DNA of 64,000 nucleotides from Hamadaea sp. (GTDB lineage: Bacteria > Actinomycetota > Actinomycetes > Mycobacteriales > Micromonosporaceae), in NCBI RefSeq assembly GCF_013362815.1, contig NZ_JABFVK010000069.1, positions 1 through 64,000 on the forward strand. Reading direction: 5' to 3'. The position numbers and the translations under genes were made by a program. The notes beneath the pieces are model-generated. The model did no database searches, had not been told where the DNA came from, and saw nothing but the letters and a program-made list of their open reading frames with translations. Of the stretch, positions 42,221 through 51,353 are shown one piece after another (positions within the stretch are counted from its first letter, which is position 1; every line of letters starts with the position of its first letter).

Positions 42221-43237
42221 TCAGCCGCCGTTGGACGGCCGATAGGTCCGCGCCGTCAGCCGCGCGGCCTCGGCCGTCCCGCTCAACCGGGCCAGGATGC
42301 TCAGGAACGCCCGGCCCATCAAGGCCCGCGCCTGCACCGCGGGGTGGGTCGCCCCGAAGTCCTCCGGGTGCGCCTGACCACGCGCGAAGAAGGCGTACGT
42401 GAGCAGGGGCGCGCCCGCGGTGTCGAAGATGATCCCGGCCTCGTTGCGGCCGTCCTCGTACCAGCCGGCCTTGGTCGCGATGCGGGCCCGCTCGTCCGAG
42501 GACATCTCCCGGCGTACGCCGTCGGTGAAGGCGATCGGCGACCGCAGCAGCCCCAGCAGGTACGCCGTGGAAGCCGGGCTGAGCAGGTCGCCCCGGACCA
42601 GCGCCCGAAGCAGGTTGTGCATCTCGGTCGGCGTGGTGGTGCCGAGGAAGAACCGGTTCGGGTTGGCGACCGGCTGCACCTGCGTACGCGGGAAGCCCTT
42701 GGCGACCAGGATCTGATTGATCTCCAGGGCCGGTGCGACCAAGCCACAAAGGCGTACCGCCGTGTCGTCGGAGACCGTGAGCAACGCGGTGAGCGCGTGA
42801 CCCAGGGTGACCGAGCTGGGGTAGGCCCCGTCGAGGCTGAAGATGCCGTCGCCGCCGGGGATGACGATGGCGGACGTGACCTCGATGCGCTGGTCGAGCG
42901 CGAGCAGCCCGCGGTCCACCTTGTCCAGCACCGCGATGGCGACGGGGATCTTGTTGACGCTGTACGCCTCGACAGTGTCGTCGACGCCCTCGTCGACGGC
43001 GCTGATCGGCCCGGTGGCGCCCTCGACGCTGACCTTGGAGTTCCAGGTGCCGCCCGCGGTCTTCGTGGCGGCCTTGTAGACCAGGCCGATCGCGGCGGCG
43101 GCCTGTTCCGGGGTGGCCTGGGCGGACACGGACGGGGCCTCCTGAGCTGCGGCGGGATCGGCGATGCCGAGCACGGTGGTCGCAGCTGCGACGCTACCGA
43201 ATCCCAGCGCGGTCCGACGGCTCATCGAAGCAGTCAT
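42221..43237 (-). CDS. Class A beta-lactamase-like serine hydrolase with Tat signal
   Basis: 338 residues. Twin-arginine signal (SRRTALGFGSVAAATTVLG, cleavage about 31). The SxxK motif is YSVNK (Ser93, Lys96); the SDN motif is SDD; the KTG motif is KAG (ATKAGWYEDGRNEAG). Fold is that of class A enzymes, but two of three motifs deviate, so it may be a weak lactamase or another serine hydrolase. Exported folded by Tat. Two 13-bp direct repeats lie upstream. Confidence 0.83.
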   Translation of the reverse strand: MTASMSRRTALGFGSVAAATTVLGIADPAAAQEAPSVSAQATPEQAAAAIGLVYKAATKTAGGTWNSKVSVEGATGPISAVDEGVDDTVEAYSVNKIPVAIAVLDKVDRGLLALDQRIEVTSAIVIPGGDGIFSLDGAYPSSVTLGHALTALLTVSDDTAVRLCGLVAPALEINQILVAKGFPRTQVQPVANPNRFFLGTTTPTEMHNLLRALVRGDLLSPASTAYLLGLLRSPIAFTDGVRREMSSDERARIATKAGWYEDGRNEAGIIFDTAGAPLLTYAFFARGQAHPEDFGATHPAVQARALMGRAFLSILARLSGTAEAARLTARTYRPSNGG

Positions 43238-43245
43238 GCGATCAC

Positions 43246-43306
43246 CGACCTGCGGCCGGCGCTCGCATGACTAGGACTGTGCTGTCTGATGATCGACCTG
43301 CGGCCG
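43246..43306. repeat. Two direct repeats upstream of the beta-lactamase-like gene
   Basis: CGACCTGCGGCCG at 43246-43258 and 43294-43306, 48 bp apart. Could be paired regulator sites. Confidence 0.4.
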
Positions 43307-43415
43307 CTCATGTGAGTCCCTCCTCATGACGGATCTTGTGATCGTCCGTGAGGAAGACGCATGGAACGCGCAATTGCGTTGCGGGTCGGCGGGTATTTCC
43401 GGTTTGCTGGCGATC

Positions 43416-44459
43416 ATGAAGGGCATCGACCTCTCCCGCTCGTTCGCCGCCGACGTCGTCGAGCCGCTGCTCAGGCAGCATTTCCCCGACCTGCCGTACG
43501 CCACCGCCCGGCTGGGTTCGGGGTCGGACGTGCTGGGCCTCGACGACGAGACCAGCCGCGATCACGACTGGGGCTGCCGGCTGACCCTCCTGCTGCCCGC
43601 TGCCGAACAAGATCGGGTCGAGGCCGTGCGCGCGTTTCTCGAACAGGAACTGCCGGAGGCGTACGCGGGGCATCCGGTGCGCTTCCCGGTGACCTGGAAC
43701 CAGTCCGAGTCCCACCAGGTCGAGGTCGCTACCGTCGCCGACTTCGCCCGCAGCCGGCTCGGTGCGCGTACGCCGCTGACCACGAAGGGCTGGCTGACCG
43801 TCACGGGGCAGGGCGTCCTCGAAGTCACCGCCGGTCCCGTCTTCACCGACACGACCGGGGAACTGGCTCCGCTGCGCGAGTCGCTGCGGTGGTATCCCGA
43901 CCAGGTGGACCGGTTCGTGCTGGCCACCTCCTGGATCCGGATCGGGATGCGGATGTCGTTCATCGGGCGTACCGCCCAACGAGGTCAGCCGCTCCAGTCC
44001 CGGATCATCTCGTCGGCCCTCGCCGGTGACCTGATGGAGCTTTCCTATCTGGTCCACCGCAAATGGGCCCCGTACGCCAAATGGCGTGAAGCCAGACTGC
44101 CCGCCCGTGACGAGCTCGCGCCGGCGTTGAACACGCTGCTGACCGCCGATGACTGGCGCGACCGGGAACGAGCCGTCCTCGACGCCGCCGAGCTGCTGCT
44201 GAAGGTCCAACGGGACTACGGACGCCCGGGTCCGGAGACGGCCGCCGCTCGTTTCTACGATCGCCCTCAGTGGACGATCGACGAGCAGGTCCCGTTCTCG
44301 CTGCTCGCCGAGGTCACCGACGAAGGGCTGCGAAAACTGCCGTACGGCATGGGCAGCGTCGGCCAATGGGCGGACTGCGACTCGCTGCTCAGCAACCCGG
44401 ACAACCGCGCCGAGCTGTCGGTGATCTATGACAACCTCACGGGTGGGCTAACCAGTTAA
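43416..44459 (+). CDS. DUF4037 nucleotidyltransferase-like protein
   Basis: 347 residues from ATG 43416 (MKGIDLSRSFAADVVEPLL); an in-frame ATG at 43326 would add 30 residues unlike the family. N-terminal nucleotidyltransferase-like GSGSDVLGLDDETSRDHDWGCRL with Asp pairs, then the helical DUF4037 region. Function unknown; often near antibiotic or stress genes. The stop lies inside the hairpin 44436-44489. Confidence 0.78.
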   Translation: MKGIDLSRSFAADVVEPLLRQHFPDLPYATARLGSGSDVLGLDDETSRDHDWGCRLTLLLPAAEQDRVEAVRAFLEQELPEAYAGHPVRFPVTWNQSESHQVEVATVADFARSRLGARTPLTTKGWLTVTGQGVLEVTAGPVFTDTTGELAPLRESLRWYPDQVDRFVLATSWIRIGMRMSFIGRTAQRGQPLQSRIISSALAGDLMELSYLVHRKWAPYAKWREARLPARDELAPALNTLLTADDWRDRERAVLDAAELLLKVQRDYGRPGPETAAARFYDRPQWTIDEQVPFSLLAEVTDEGLRKLPYGMGSVGQWADCDSLLSNPDNRAELSVIYDNLTGGLTS

Positions 44460-44489
44460 GAGAGGGTAACTGGTTAGCCCGATCGTGAG
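44436..44489 (+). promoter_or_regulatory. Long hairpin overlapping the DUF4037 stop and next gene's ribosome site
   Basis: GGGCTAACCAGTTA (44445-44458) pairs perfectly with TAACTGGTTAGCCC (44467-44480) around an 8-nt loop. Outside a 3-nt mismatch, CTCACG (44436-44441) pairs with CGTGAG (44484-44489). The last arm touches GAGGAG, the ribosome site of the gene at 44501. Terminator, or a structure limiting translation. Confidence 0.6.
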
Positions 44490-44500
44490 GAGACACCCCC

Positions 44501-45034
44501 GTGCGTCTTATCCGAGCACTCGCCACCACCGCCCTGCTCACCGCCGTCGGCGTGGCGGCCGCCGTCAGCCCGGCCACCGCCGCCGGGCAGCCCGAGAGCC
44601 CCTACGGCGATTCGGGCTGGTTCCCGACGCCCAGTGAGCCCGCCGAGATCCCCGGCGGCGCGCTGTGCGCCTTCCCGATCCGGATCGCCGAACCGATCGA
44701 CGGCGTACGCGGCCGGGTCGTCGCCACCGAACCCGAACTGCAGGAGGAGTACGTCGGGCCGCTGACGGTCGAGGTGACCAACCTGGACACCGGCGCGTCC
44801 ACCACGGTCAACGCCAGTGGGCACGGGCACATCGTGACCTACCACGCCGACGGCAGCCAGACGTGGGACTGGTCCGGACCGGTCGCGGTCGGCTTCCGGC
44901 CGGATCGGGCCAACAACCACGCTCCTGGTCTTTACCTGCTGACCGGGCGCTACACCGCGGAACTCGCGCCCTGGGGCCGGACCATCACCTCCGCGCAGGG
45001 CACCGAGAAGGACCTCTGCGCCATGATCGCCTGA
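44501..45034 (+). CDS. Secreted protein of unknown function
   Basis: 177 residues from GTG 44501 (GAGGAG upstream). Sec signal (about 1-28, ATA-AGQ). Beta-rich mature domain with two Cys (LCAFPIRI, KDLCAMIA) that may form one disulfide. No family recognised. Confidence 0.78.
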   Translation: MRLIRALATTALLTAVGVAAAVSPATAAGQPESPYGDSGWFPTPSEPAEIPGGALCAFPIRIAEPIDGVRGRVVATEPELQEEYVGPLTVEVTNLDTGASTTVNASGHGHIVTYHADGSQTWDWSGPVAVGFRPDRANNHAPGLYLLTGRYTAELAPWGRTITSAQGTEKDLCAMIA

Positions 45035-45100
45035 ACGACGGCGAACCGGGGTGATCCGGCGCGATGATCACCTGCCGAAACCACAGTCGTTGAGCTCGGC

Positions 45101-45886
45101 GTGAAACTATTCGCGCTGGTCGCGGCGGCTGTCATCGTCGGCGTGGTGACTCCGGCCACCGCCGGACCCGGCGACGGCGCTGTCGACGTCCTCGTCGTCA
45201 AGGACGTGGACTTCGACGGCGTCTACACCCCCGGCGTCGACAAGCCGCAAGGCGACATCCCGATCACCCTGACCGACGCGGCCGGGCGAAGCCTGTCCAC
45301 CGAGACGGACTCCTTGGGCCACACCGGTTTCGCCCCCGCCTTCGCCGACTTGGCCGGCGGCCGCTATCGGCTGGAGGCGCGACGGCCCGACCCGCCGCTG
45401 GTGTACATCCGCCCGGCCGCCGTCAATGGAGCGGAATGGGTGGCCTTCGTGGACGTCCGCGGCGGGCACGACGCGCACGTCGTCCTCGGCGTCGTCGACC
45501 CGGACGACCTGCCACCGGGCACCCCGAATCCGGTGCTGATCGGCGGCCGAGTCTGGCTGGACGAGCGCCCCGACGGCGTGCAACAGCCCGATGAGGACCC
45601 GGCGGTCGGCGTACGCTGTGAGCTGCGCTCGGGTTATCGGGAGGCGGTCGCCGTCACGACGACGGACGACCAGGGCCAGTACGCCTTCGCCGTGCCGGCC
45701 GACACCGCGTACCACGTGGTCTGCAATCCCCCGGCGGGACTGACGCCGACGGTCAAGCGCGCCGGGACGTCGAGGACGATCGACTCCGACGCGGACCAGG
45801 ACGGGTCGATCGCCGTACGCGGCCACCGCAAAGCCGATAACGACGCCACTTATGATCTCGGACTTGTACCGGCCGTCGCCGGCTAG
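45101..45886 (+). CDS. Secreted protein with two SdrD B-like (prealbumin-type) repeats
   Basis: 261 residues from GTG 45101, weak ribosome site. Short Sec signal (about 1-21). Two repeats of the SdrD-B kind: KDVDFDGVYTPGVDKPQGDIPITLTDAAG and GRVWLDERPDGVQQPDEDPAVGVRCELR (each read in parts), the first half of each a calcium-binding-like D-rich loop. Likely a cell-surface or matrix protein. Its stop shares CTAG with the convergent gene. Confidence 0.76.
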   Translation: MKLFALVAAAVIVGVVTPATAGPGDGAVDVLVVKDVDFDGVYTPGVDKPQGDIPITLTDAAGRSLSTETDSLGHTGFAPAFADLAGGRYRLEARRPDPPLVYIRPAAVNGAEWVAFVDVRGGHDAHVVLGVVDPDDLPPGTPNPVLIGGRVWLDERPDGVQQPDEDPAVGVRCELRSGYREAVAVTTTDDQGQYAFAVPADTAYHVVCNPPAGLTPTVKRAGTSRTIDSDADQDGSIAVRGHRKADNDATYDLGLVPAVAG

Positions 45887-46626
45887 TTCTGCCCGGGATA
45901 GATCGCGACGATCATGACGTTACCGACGTCATCGGTACGCACGCCGTACCCGTCGACGTCGCCGCGCGCCACGTACAGCCAACTCTGCCCCCGAACGGCC
46001 TTCTCATACCGTTCCCGGCTCAGCTGGCGATGCAAGTCACCGTACGCGCGCGCCGCGATGTTCGTGCCGAGTTCGCTCGCTCCCCAGAGGAGGGCGAAAC
46101 GCTGACCCGTCTCGGTCCGGCCGATCGCGATGAACCCGAAGTCGCGCCGGACCACACCTTCGACGACATTGGTCTCCCACCGAGTGCCGTCGTAGTCGAC
46201 CCGGCGGTTCTCCGGCGAGATGCGCAAATGCGGGAAATTCGTCGCCAGCCATCGCTTCGCGAAGACGGACATCGCCGGGTCGCCTACCATGACGAACGAC
46301 CCCCGGTTGGGGTGGTGGTCGTTCGGATGCACCAGATACATGTCGGTGTCGGGCTTGGCATCCCGGCAGAGCTGACCGATGCGGGCGATCGCCGCACCTT
46401 CGGCGAGGGACATCCGGATCGCGTTGACCGGCGTCCCCTCCGGCCCCGGCAATGTGCTCGCCGGGAAGACGACGGTGATCCGCTTGCCGCTGCCGACGAG
46501 GGCTCGCACATGGCCGAGTGCGCGTCGGCGGCGGAAGGTGGCGTACGCCCGCCCGCCGACGAAGCCGGAGACTGTGAAGATGACGGATGCCAGCAGGTTG
46601 AGGGCGAGCCCGCCGACGATTTCCAC
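45883..46626 (-). CDS. Uncharacterised protein with N-terminal membrane helix
   Basis: 247 residues from GTG 46626 (GGAAGG 6 nt upstream). Helix at about 4-26 (GGLALNLLASVIFTVSGFVG), then a cytoplasmic alpha/beta domain (ITVVFPASTLPGPEGTPVNA, MYLVHPNDHHPNRGSFVMVGDPAMSVF, FGFIAIGRTETGQRFALLWG). The SVFAKRWLATNFP and GDPAMS stretches suggest a nucleotide- or ligand-binding fold, but I do not recognise the family. Confidence 0.7.
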   Translation of the reverse strand: MEIVGGLALNLLASVIFTVSGFVGGRAYATFRRRRALGHVRALVGSGKRITVVFPASTLPGPEGTPVNAIRMSLAEGAAIARIGQLCRDAKPDTDMYLVHPNDHHPNRGSFVMVGDPAMSVFAKRWLATNFPHLRISPENRRVDYDGTRWETNVVEGVVRRDFGFIAIGRTETGQRFALLWGASELGTNIAARAYGDLHRQLSRERYEKAVRGQSWLYVARGDVDGYGVRTDDVGNVMIVAIYPGQN

Positions 46627-46801
46627 GAGTGTCCTTCCCAGCGCTGACTTCGAATCGGTGCTCGCAGAAGGACGGGCCGACAAGTCGCATATGGACAATC
46701 AGCGTGGAGAGCCGCCCCGTGCCAACCGCATCATAAGGCTTGCAGATGTCTCACGGAAGCGCTCTGTCGGAGCCTGCGTACCGATCGTAATCAGCGTCGG
46801 A

Positions 46802-47194
46802 TCACAGCGCGGGCGCGTCGAAATACGTGCTGCGCGTGACAATTTGGCCGTTCTCCACCTCGAAGAAGTCGGCGAACGCCTGGGTGACCCGCCGACCGCC
46901 TTTGACGCGGCCTTCAAAGGTGCCCGTGACGGCCACTGTGGAGCCGTCGGTCACCACGGTGTGCAATTCGTGCCGACCCGACTCGATCACGCGGATTTGC
47001 TCATAGAATGCCAAGACCTGAGAAAGACCTCGCATCGGGGCATAGCCGGGGCGATGGTAGATCACCTCGTCGGCGAACAGTCTCGACATCGCCGCGAAGT
47101 CCTTCGCGTCGACCAGCTCGTAGTACCGGCGGACGATCCCGCTGACATCAGGAGTCGTCTCGCAGGAGCTCGCCGACAGCGTTTTGGAACCCAA
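46802..47194 (-). CDS. SnoaL/NTF2-like protein, TTG start overlapping the ligase gene
   Basis: 130 residues. The NTF2-like domain starts VSGIVRRYYELVDAKDFAAM and contains FADEVIYHRPGYAPMRGL and ADFFEVENGQIVTRST. There is no in-frame ATG or GTG near the domain; a TTG at 47194 has a strong AAAGGAGG 6 nt upstream, inside the preceding ligase gene, which it overlaps by 47 bp. Family members are small isomerases, cyclases or hydrolases. May act on the ligase product. Confidence 0.72.
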   Translation of the reverse strand: MGSKTLSASSCETTPDVSGIVRRYYELVDAKDFAAMSRLFADEVIYHRPGYAPMRGLSQVLAFYEQIRVIESGRHELHTVVTDGSTVAVTGTFEGRVKGGRRVTQAFADFFEVENGQIVTRSTYFDAPAL

Positions 47195-48614
47195 TCCTCG
47201 CCTCCTTTGGCGATTCCGCGATGGAACAGAGCCCGAGCTTCCCGGACTGGGCAAGGCTACCCATCTGATGCAGGGTGACGCCGGATCGCCGGGCGCGGTC
47301 GTACAGCAGCCCTGCGGCGCTCAAGACCTTGAGGACGGCGGCCGGTGGCCGGCCCACGAGCCGATCCCCCTGAACATTGTCGGAGGCGACGTAGTAGAAA
47401 TCGGCACCCTGCGCGTCGACCAGGACCCCACGGCGCTGGTCGTACGCCGCACCGGTCAGTAGACGCGCCAGACCGAAGGGATGCGTGGTTCCGCCGAGCC
47501 GGAGGTTGATCTCTCCGAAGTAGATCTGTCGCTCGGTGTGCGAGACAAGGAAGTCGATCCCGAAGTGGCCGACGACACCCCGCTCGGCGAGGACGGCCGC
47601 GATCCGGCGTGCGTGCTCGACGATCGCGTCCCGGTACGCCGGCCGGGCCGGGAACTCGCAGCCGACGTAGACCTGACTTTCGAGGCCGCCCAGAATCTGG
47701 TCGTGTGTCGACACCACCTCCGGCTCCCGGCCGGGCTTGATCAGTAGTTGCACTGAAGGCGAGTCGATCGGGCCCGGCACCATCCGTTCGACCACACCGC
47801 CGCGCTCACGCAGCCGACGCGCGTAGTCCTCCCAGGACCTCACACCGTCGGGGAGCGCCGCCCAGAGCCCGGAGGCGATTTTCACGTCGTCGCCGCCCGG
47901 CCTTGCGCGCACGATCGCGTTCCCCATGCCGCTGAAGGAATCGTTGAGTTTGAGCACCGCCCGATCCGGCGTCTGCGCGCCGAGCGCCGCGAACGCCTTC
48001 TGGACGTCGTCGGCGGTATGCACGTTCTCCACCCCTTCGACGACGGGAACGCCCGCCGCCCGAGCTGCTATCCGGCCGCCGCTCTTGCCACCGAGGTACG
48101 CCGTCGCGGAGGCGGTGCCGTAGATGGGGACGCCAAGTCGTGCGCCGAGCTCTTCCTCTTGCGGGGTCACGTTGAACGGAAGCAGATACACCCGGGGGTC
48201 GTGGGCTACAAGCTCCCGGATCCCGTCGATCACCTCCGGATGCTGGAGGGTCTTGGTGGTCAGCGGAATCTGCCGGGCGTCGTGCAGCGGCGAAAGCACG
48301 AGTCGCCGCCGCGCGTCGGCCGGATCAGGCAGGAAGCGCAGATAGTAATCGAGGATCTCGGGATCGATGTCCGTACTGGACAGGAAGACGAGCCGTACGC
48401 CGGGCTCCCGGAGCGTCAGTAACAGGAAGAGCAGCCGCTCTTCGTAGTACTGGATACCGAGGACGTCCTTCAGCTCGTCCGTGGGAAGTGTCAGTGACGG
48501 GACGACCACCATCGTTCCGTCGGCCAGGTCGAAGGGACCCCGTCCACCGGCAGCGGCGAGGAAGGCGGCCTGCCGTCGCATCCACTCTTCATTGAGCAAA
48601 TCTTGGTGCGCCAC
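47148..48614 (-). CDS. ATP-grasp peptide ligase, PGM1-like
   Basis: 488 residues from GTG 48614 (GGAG 6 nt upstream). N-terminal pre-ATP-grasp region (about 1-150, YYEERLLFLLLTLREPGVRLVFLSS) then ATP-grasp (about 170-440) with VLKLNDSFSGMGNAIV, GHFGIDFLVSH and IYFGEINLRLGGTTHPF (Mg-binding E and N). Resembles the peptide ligase of pheganomycin synthesis. Substrates unknown; no precursor peptide gene seen. Coupled to an NTF2-like gene. Confidence 0.78.
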   Translation of the reverse strand: MAHQDLLNEEWMRRQAAFLAAAGGRGPFDLADGTMVVVPSLTLPTDELKDVLGIQYYEERLLFLLLTLREPGVRLVFLSSTDIDPEILDYYLRFLPDPADARRRLVLSPLHDARQIPLTTKTLQHPEVIDGIRELVAHDPRVYLLPFNVTPQEEELGARLGVPIYGTASATAYLGGKSGGRIAARAAGVPVVEGVENVHTADDVQKAFAALGAQTPDRAVLKLNDSFSGMGNAIVRARPGGDDVKIASGLWAALPDGVRSWEDYARRLRERGGVVERMVPGPIDSPSVQLLIKPGREPEVVSTHDQILGGLESQVYVGCEFPARPAYRDAIVEHARRIAAVLAERGVVGHFGIDFLVSHTERQIYFGEINLRLGGTTHPFGLARLLTGAAYDQRRGVLVDAQGADFYYVASDNVQGDRLVGRPPAAVLKVLSAAGLLYDRARRSGVTLHQMGSLAQSGKLGLCSIAESPKEARIGFQNAVGELLRDDS

Positions 48615-48801
48615 CTGGAACTCCGAAGACGAAGGAGCCTCACCCGACAGTCACTCAGCGTATTATGCGCCTGCTCGCGTGCCTCGGCGGGGAGCACCGG
48701 GCGGCCTCGAGGGCGGTCGCTCGGACGGCGGCACCACGACCAACGACTCAATGCTGATCAGGATGCGCCGCGAACTCGACACCATTGCTTAGGCTGGGCC
48801 C

Positions 48802-49398
48802 ATGGAATGGGTTATCGGCATCATCTGCGTGCTTCTGCTGGTCCTGGTCGTCGGCGGGTGGGGAGTCTCCGTCTACAACGGGCTCGTCCGCGCGCGCAAC
48901 GCGTACAAGAACGCCTTCGCCCAGATCGACGTGCAACTGACCCGGCGGCATGACCTGATCCCCAACCTGGTGGAGACGGCCAAGGGGTACATCAAGCACG
49001 AGCGGGAGACCCTCGAAGCCGTCACGGCGGCACGGACCCGGGCTGTCGCGGCGCAGTCCGCCGCCACCGGCAAGCCGGGCGACCCGGCCGCGATGCAGGA
49101 GCTGGGCGGGGCCGAGGGCATGCTGACCCAGGCGCTGGGCCGGCTGTTCGCGGTCGCCGAGGCCTATCCGGACCTGAAGGCCAACCAGAACATGATGCAG
49201 CTCTCCGAGGAGCTGACGAGCACGGAGAACCGGGTCGCGTTCGCCCGGCAGGCCTACAACGACTCCGTCATGGCCTACAACAACAAGCGTGAGGTCTTCC
49301 CGGCCAACCTGGTCGCCGGCATCGGCGGCTTCACCCCGGCCGCCCTGCTGGAGATCGAGGACCCGCAGCAGCGGCAGGCGCCCAAGGTCCAGTTCTGA
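48802..49398 (+). CDS. LemA family protein
   Basis: 198 residues. One N-terminal membrane helix (about 3-23) and a helical bundle with the family motifs YNGLVRARNAYKNAFAQIDVQLTRRHDLIPNLVETAKGY (read in parts), ENRVAFARQAYNDSV and FPANLVAG. Usually linked to an M48 protease, as here, 20 bp downstream. Confidence 0.93.
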   Translation: MEWVIGIICVLLLVLVVGGWGVSVYNGLVRARNAYKNAFAQIDVQLTRRHDLIPNLVETAKGYIKHERETLEAVTAARTRAVAAQSAATGKPGDPAAMQELGGAEGMLTQALGRLFAVAEAYPDLKANQNMMQLSEELTSTENRVAFARQAYNDSVMAYNNKREVFPANLVAGIGGFTPAALLEIEDPQQRQAPKVQF

Positions 49399-49418
49399 CC
49401 TCGCCGCGGACCCCTCGG

Positions 49419-51338
49419 ATGGACTTCTTCGGCCGCCAGCAACAGGTACGCCGCATGTCGGCGCGCCTGGTCGTGCTGTTCGTCGTCGCCGTGATCGGCA
49501 TCATCGTCACCGTCTCGCTGGCGGTGATCACGGCGTTCGGCGCTTGGGATGAAGACCCCACGACGATCGTCGGCCTGGCCGTCCTCGCCGCGGCCGTCAC
49601 CGGCCTGTCGATCGGGCTGGCCAGCCTGTTCCGGACGGTGAGCCTGCGCGGCGGCGGCGGGAAGGTCGCCATCGAACTGGGCGGCGTCCTCGTCCCGCAG
49701 GACACGACCGATCCCCAGCTCCGGAGGCTGCGCAACGTCGTCGAGGAGATCGCCATCGCGTCCGGCGTACCGGTGCCGCAGGTGTATGTGCTGCCCCAGG
49801 AGCAGGGCATCAACGCCTTCGCCGCCGGTTGGTCGCCGACGGACGCGGCCGTCGCGGTCACGCAGGGGTCGCTGGATCGGCTCAACCGCGACGAGCTGCA
49901 AGGCGTCATCGCGCACGAGTTCAGCCACGTCCTCAACGGCGACATGCGGCTCAACATCCGGCTGATCGGCCTGCTGTTCGGGATCCTCTTCCTCACCGTC
50001 ATCGGCCGGGAGCTGTTGCGCTGGGGCTTCTTCGCAGGCAGCGGGAACAACCGATCCAAGGACGGCGAGAAGTCCGGGGGCAATCCGTTGCCGCTGATCG
50101 GGCTGGCCATGGTGTTCGCCGGCCTCATCGGCGTCTTCGCCGGACGCCTCATCCAGGCCTCGGTGTCCCGGCAACGGGAGTACCTCGCCGACGCCTCGGC
50201 GGTGCAGTTCACCCGGCAGACCTCGGGTATCGCGGGCGCGCTGAAGAAGATCGCCGGGCTGCCCACCGGGTCGCAGATCCGTAACCCGCGTGAGGAAGAA
50301 GTCGGGCACATGCTGTTCGGCTCCGGCCGCCGGCTCACCTCGCTGTTCGCGACCCACCCGCCGCTGGCGGATCGGATCAAGGTGCTGGAGCCGGAGTTCG
50401 ACCCGGCCGAGCTGGACCGCCTGGCCCAGCAGTGGGCGCAGCAGCCGCCGGACGGGCAGCAGGAGGACATCGCGCTCGGGTTCGCCCCACCGGCTCCGGT
50501 CGCGCCGAAGACCCCTCCGAAGGCGGCCGTCCAGCCGTCCGTAGTGGTCACCCAGGTCGCCGCGCCGACCAGTGAGTCCTACGAACGGGCCGGAGCGCTG
50601 CTCGGCGAGATCCCGGCGGACGTGCTGAGCCGGGCGCGCGATCCGCGTACGGTCGCGCCGTTGACGCTGGGACTCCTGATGGCGGAGGACGCGTCGGCTC
50701 GGGACGCCCAGTACCGGACGTTGCAGGAGAAGGTCGGACTCCGGATCGCCGACGCCGCCCTGGCCGAGGCGAACGAGCTGAGTACGCTCGCCCCGGCGCA
50801 CCGGCTGCCGTTGGCCGAGATCGCCTTCCCGGCGTTGCGTTCGCTGGCGACGGCGGATCAGCAGGCCATCCTCGGCGCGGTGTTCGCCCTCATCCACGCC
50901 GACGGCCGGATCACGGTCTTCGAGTACTGCCTGTCCCGGCTGCTGCTCGACCAGCTCCAGGAGTCGATGTCGCCGAAGTCCGGCTGGCGGGAGCCGTCGC
51001 GTACGCTCGCGAACACGACCGACGCCGCGCTGATCCTGCTCGCCGTCCTCGCTCAGGCCGGTGCGGTCAGCTCGACGCGGGCGCAGAGCGCGTTCGACGC
51101 CGGAGTCGCCGTCCTGCTGCCCGGCAAGCAGGCCGAGTACGTCGCTCCCCCGCGCGGCATCGTCGAACTCGAATCGGTCTGGGCTTCGCTCGACGGCCTC
51201 GTCCCGGACGACAAGTCCCGGCTGGTTCAGGCCATCGTCGCGGTGATCGCGTCGGACGGCACGGTCACCGTGGCCGAAGGCGAGTTGCTACGGACAGTGT
51301 GCTCACTGCTCCACTGCCCGCTGCCGCCGCTCGGCTGA
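49419..51338 (+). CDS. M48 family zinc metallopeptidase (HtpX-like) with extended C-terminus
   Basis: 639 residues, about twice an HtpX. Two N-terminal helices (about 15-40 and 50-70), the M48 domain with HEFSH (His166, Glu167, His170) and REYLADASAV supplying the third ligand, two more helices between, then a Pro-rich linker (about 350-385) and a helical tail (about 390-639) with AVFALIHADGRITVFEYCL and IVAVIASDGTVTVAEGELL, resembling TerB-like repeats. Membrane-bound quality-control protease paired with LemA. Confidence 0.9.
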   Translation: MDFFGRQQQVRRMSARLVVLFVVAVIGIIVTVSLAVITAFGAWDEDPTTIVGLAVLAAAVTGLSIGLASLFRTVSLRGGGGKVAIELGGVLVPQDTTDPQLRRLRNVVEEIAIASGVPVPQVYVLPQEQGINAFAAGWSPTDAAVAVTQGSLDRLNRDELQGVIAHEFSHVLNGDMRLNIRLIGLLFGILFLTVIGRELLRWGFFAGSGNNRSKDGEKSGGNPLPLIGLAMVFAGLIGVFAGRLIQASVSRQREYLADASAVQFTRQTSGIAGALKKIAGLPTGSQIRNPREEEVGHMLFGSGRRLTSLFATHPPLADRIKVLEPEFDPAELDRLAQQWAQQPPDGQQEDIALGFAPPAPVAPKTPPKAAVQPSVVVTQVAAPTSESYERAGALLGEIPADVLSRARDPRTVAPLTLGLLMAEDASARDAQYRTLQEKVGLRIADAALAEANELSTLAPAHRLPLAEIAFPALRSLATADQQAILGAVFALIHADGRITVFEYCLSRLLLDQLQESMSPKSGWREPSRTLANTTDAALILLAVLAQAGAVSSTRAQSAFDAGVAVLLPGKQAEYVAPPRGIVELESVWASLDGLVPDDKSRLVQAIVAVIASDGTVTVAEGELLRTVCSLLHCPLPPLG

Positions 51339-51353
51339 GTCGGGCTCTGTTGG

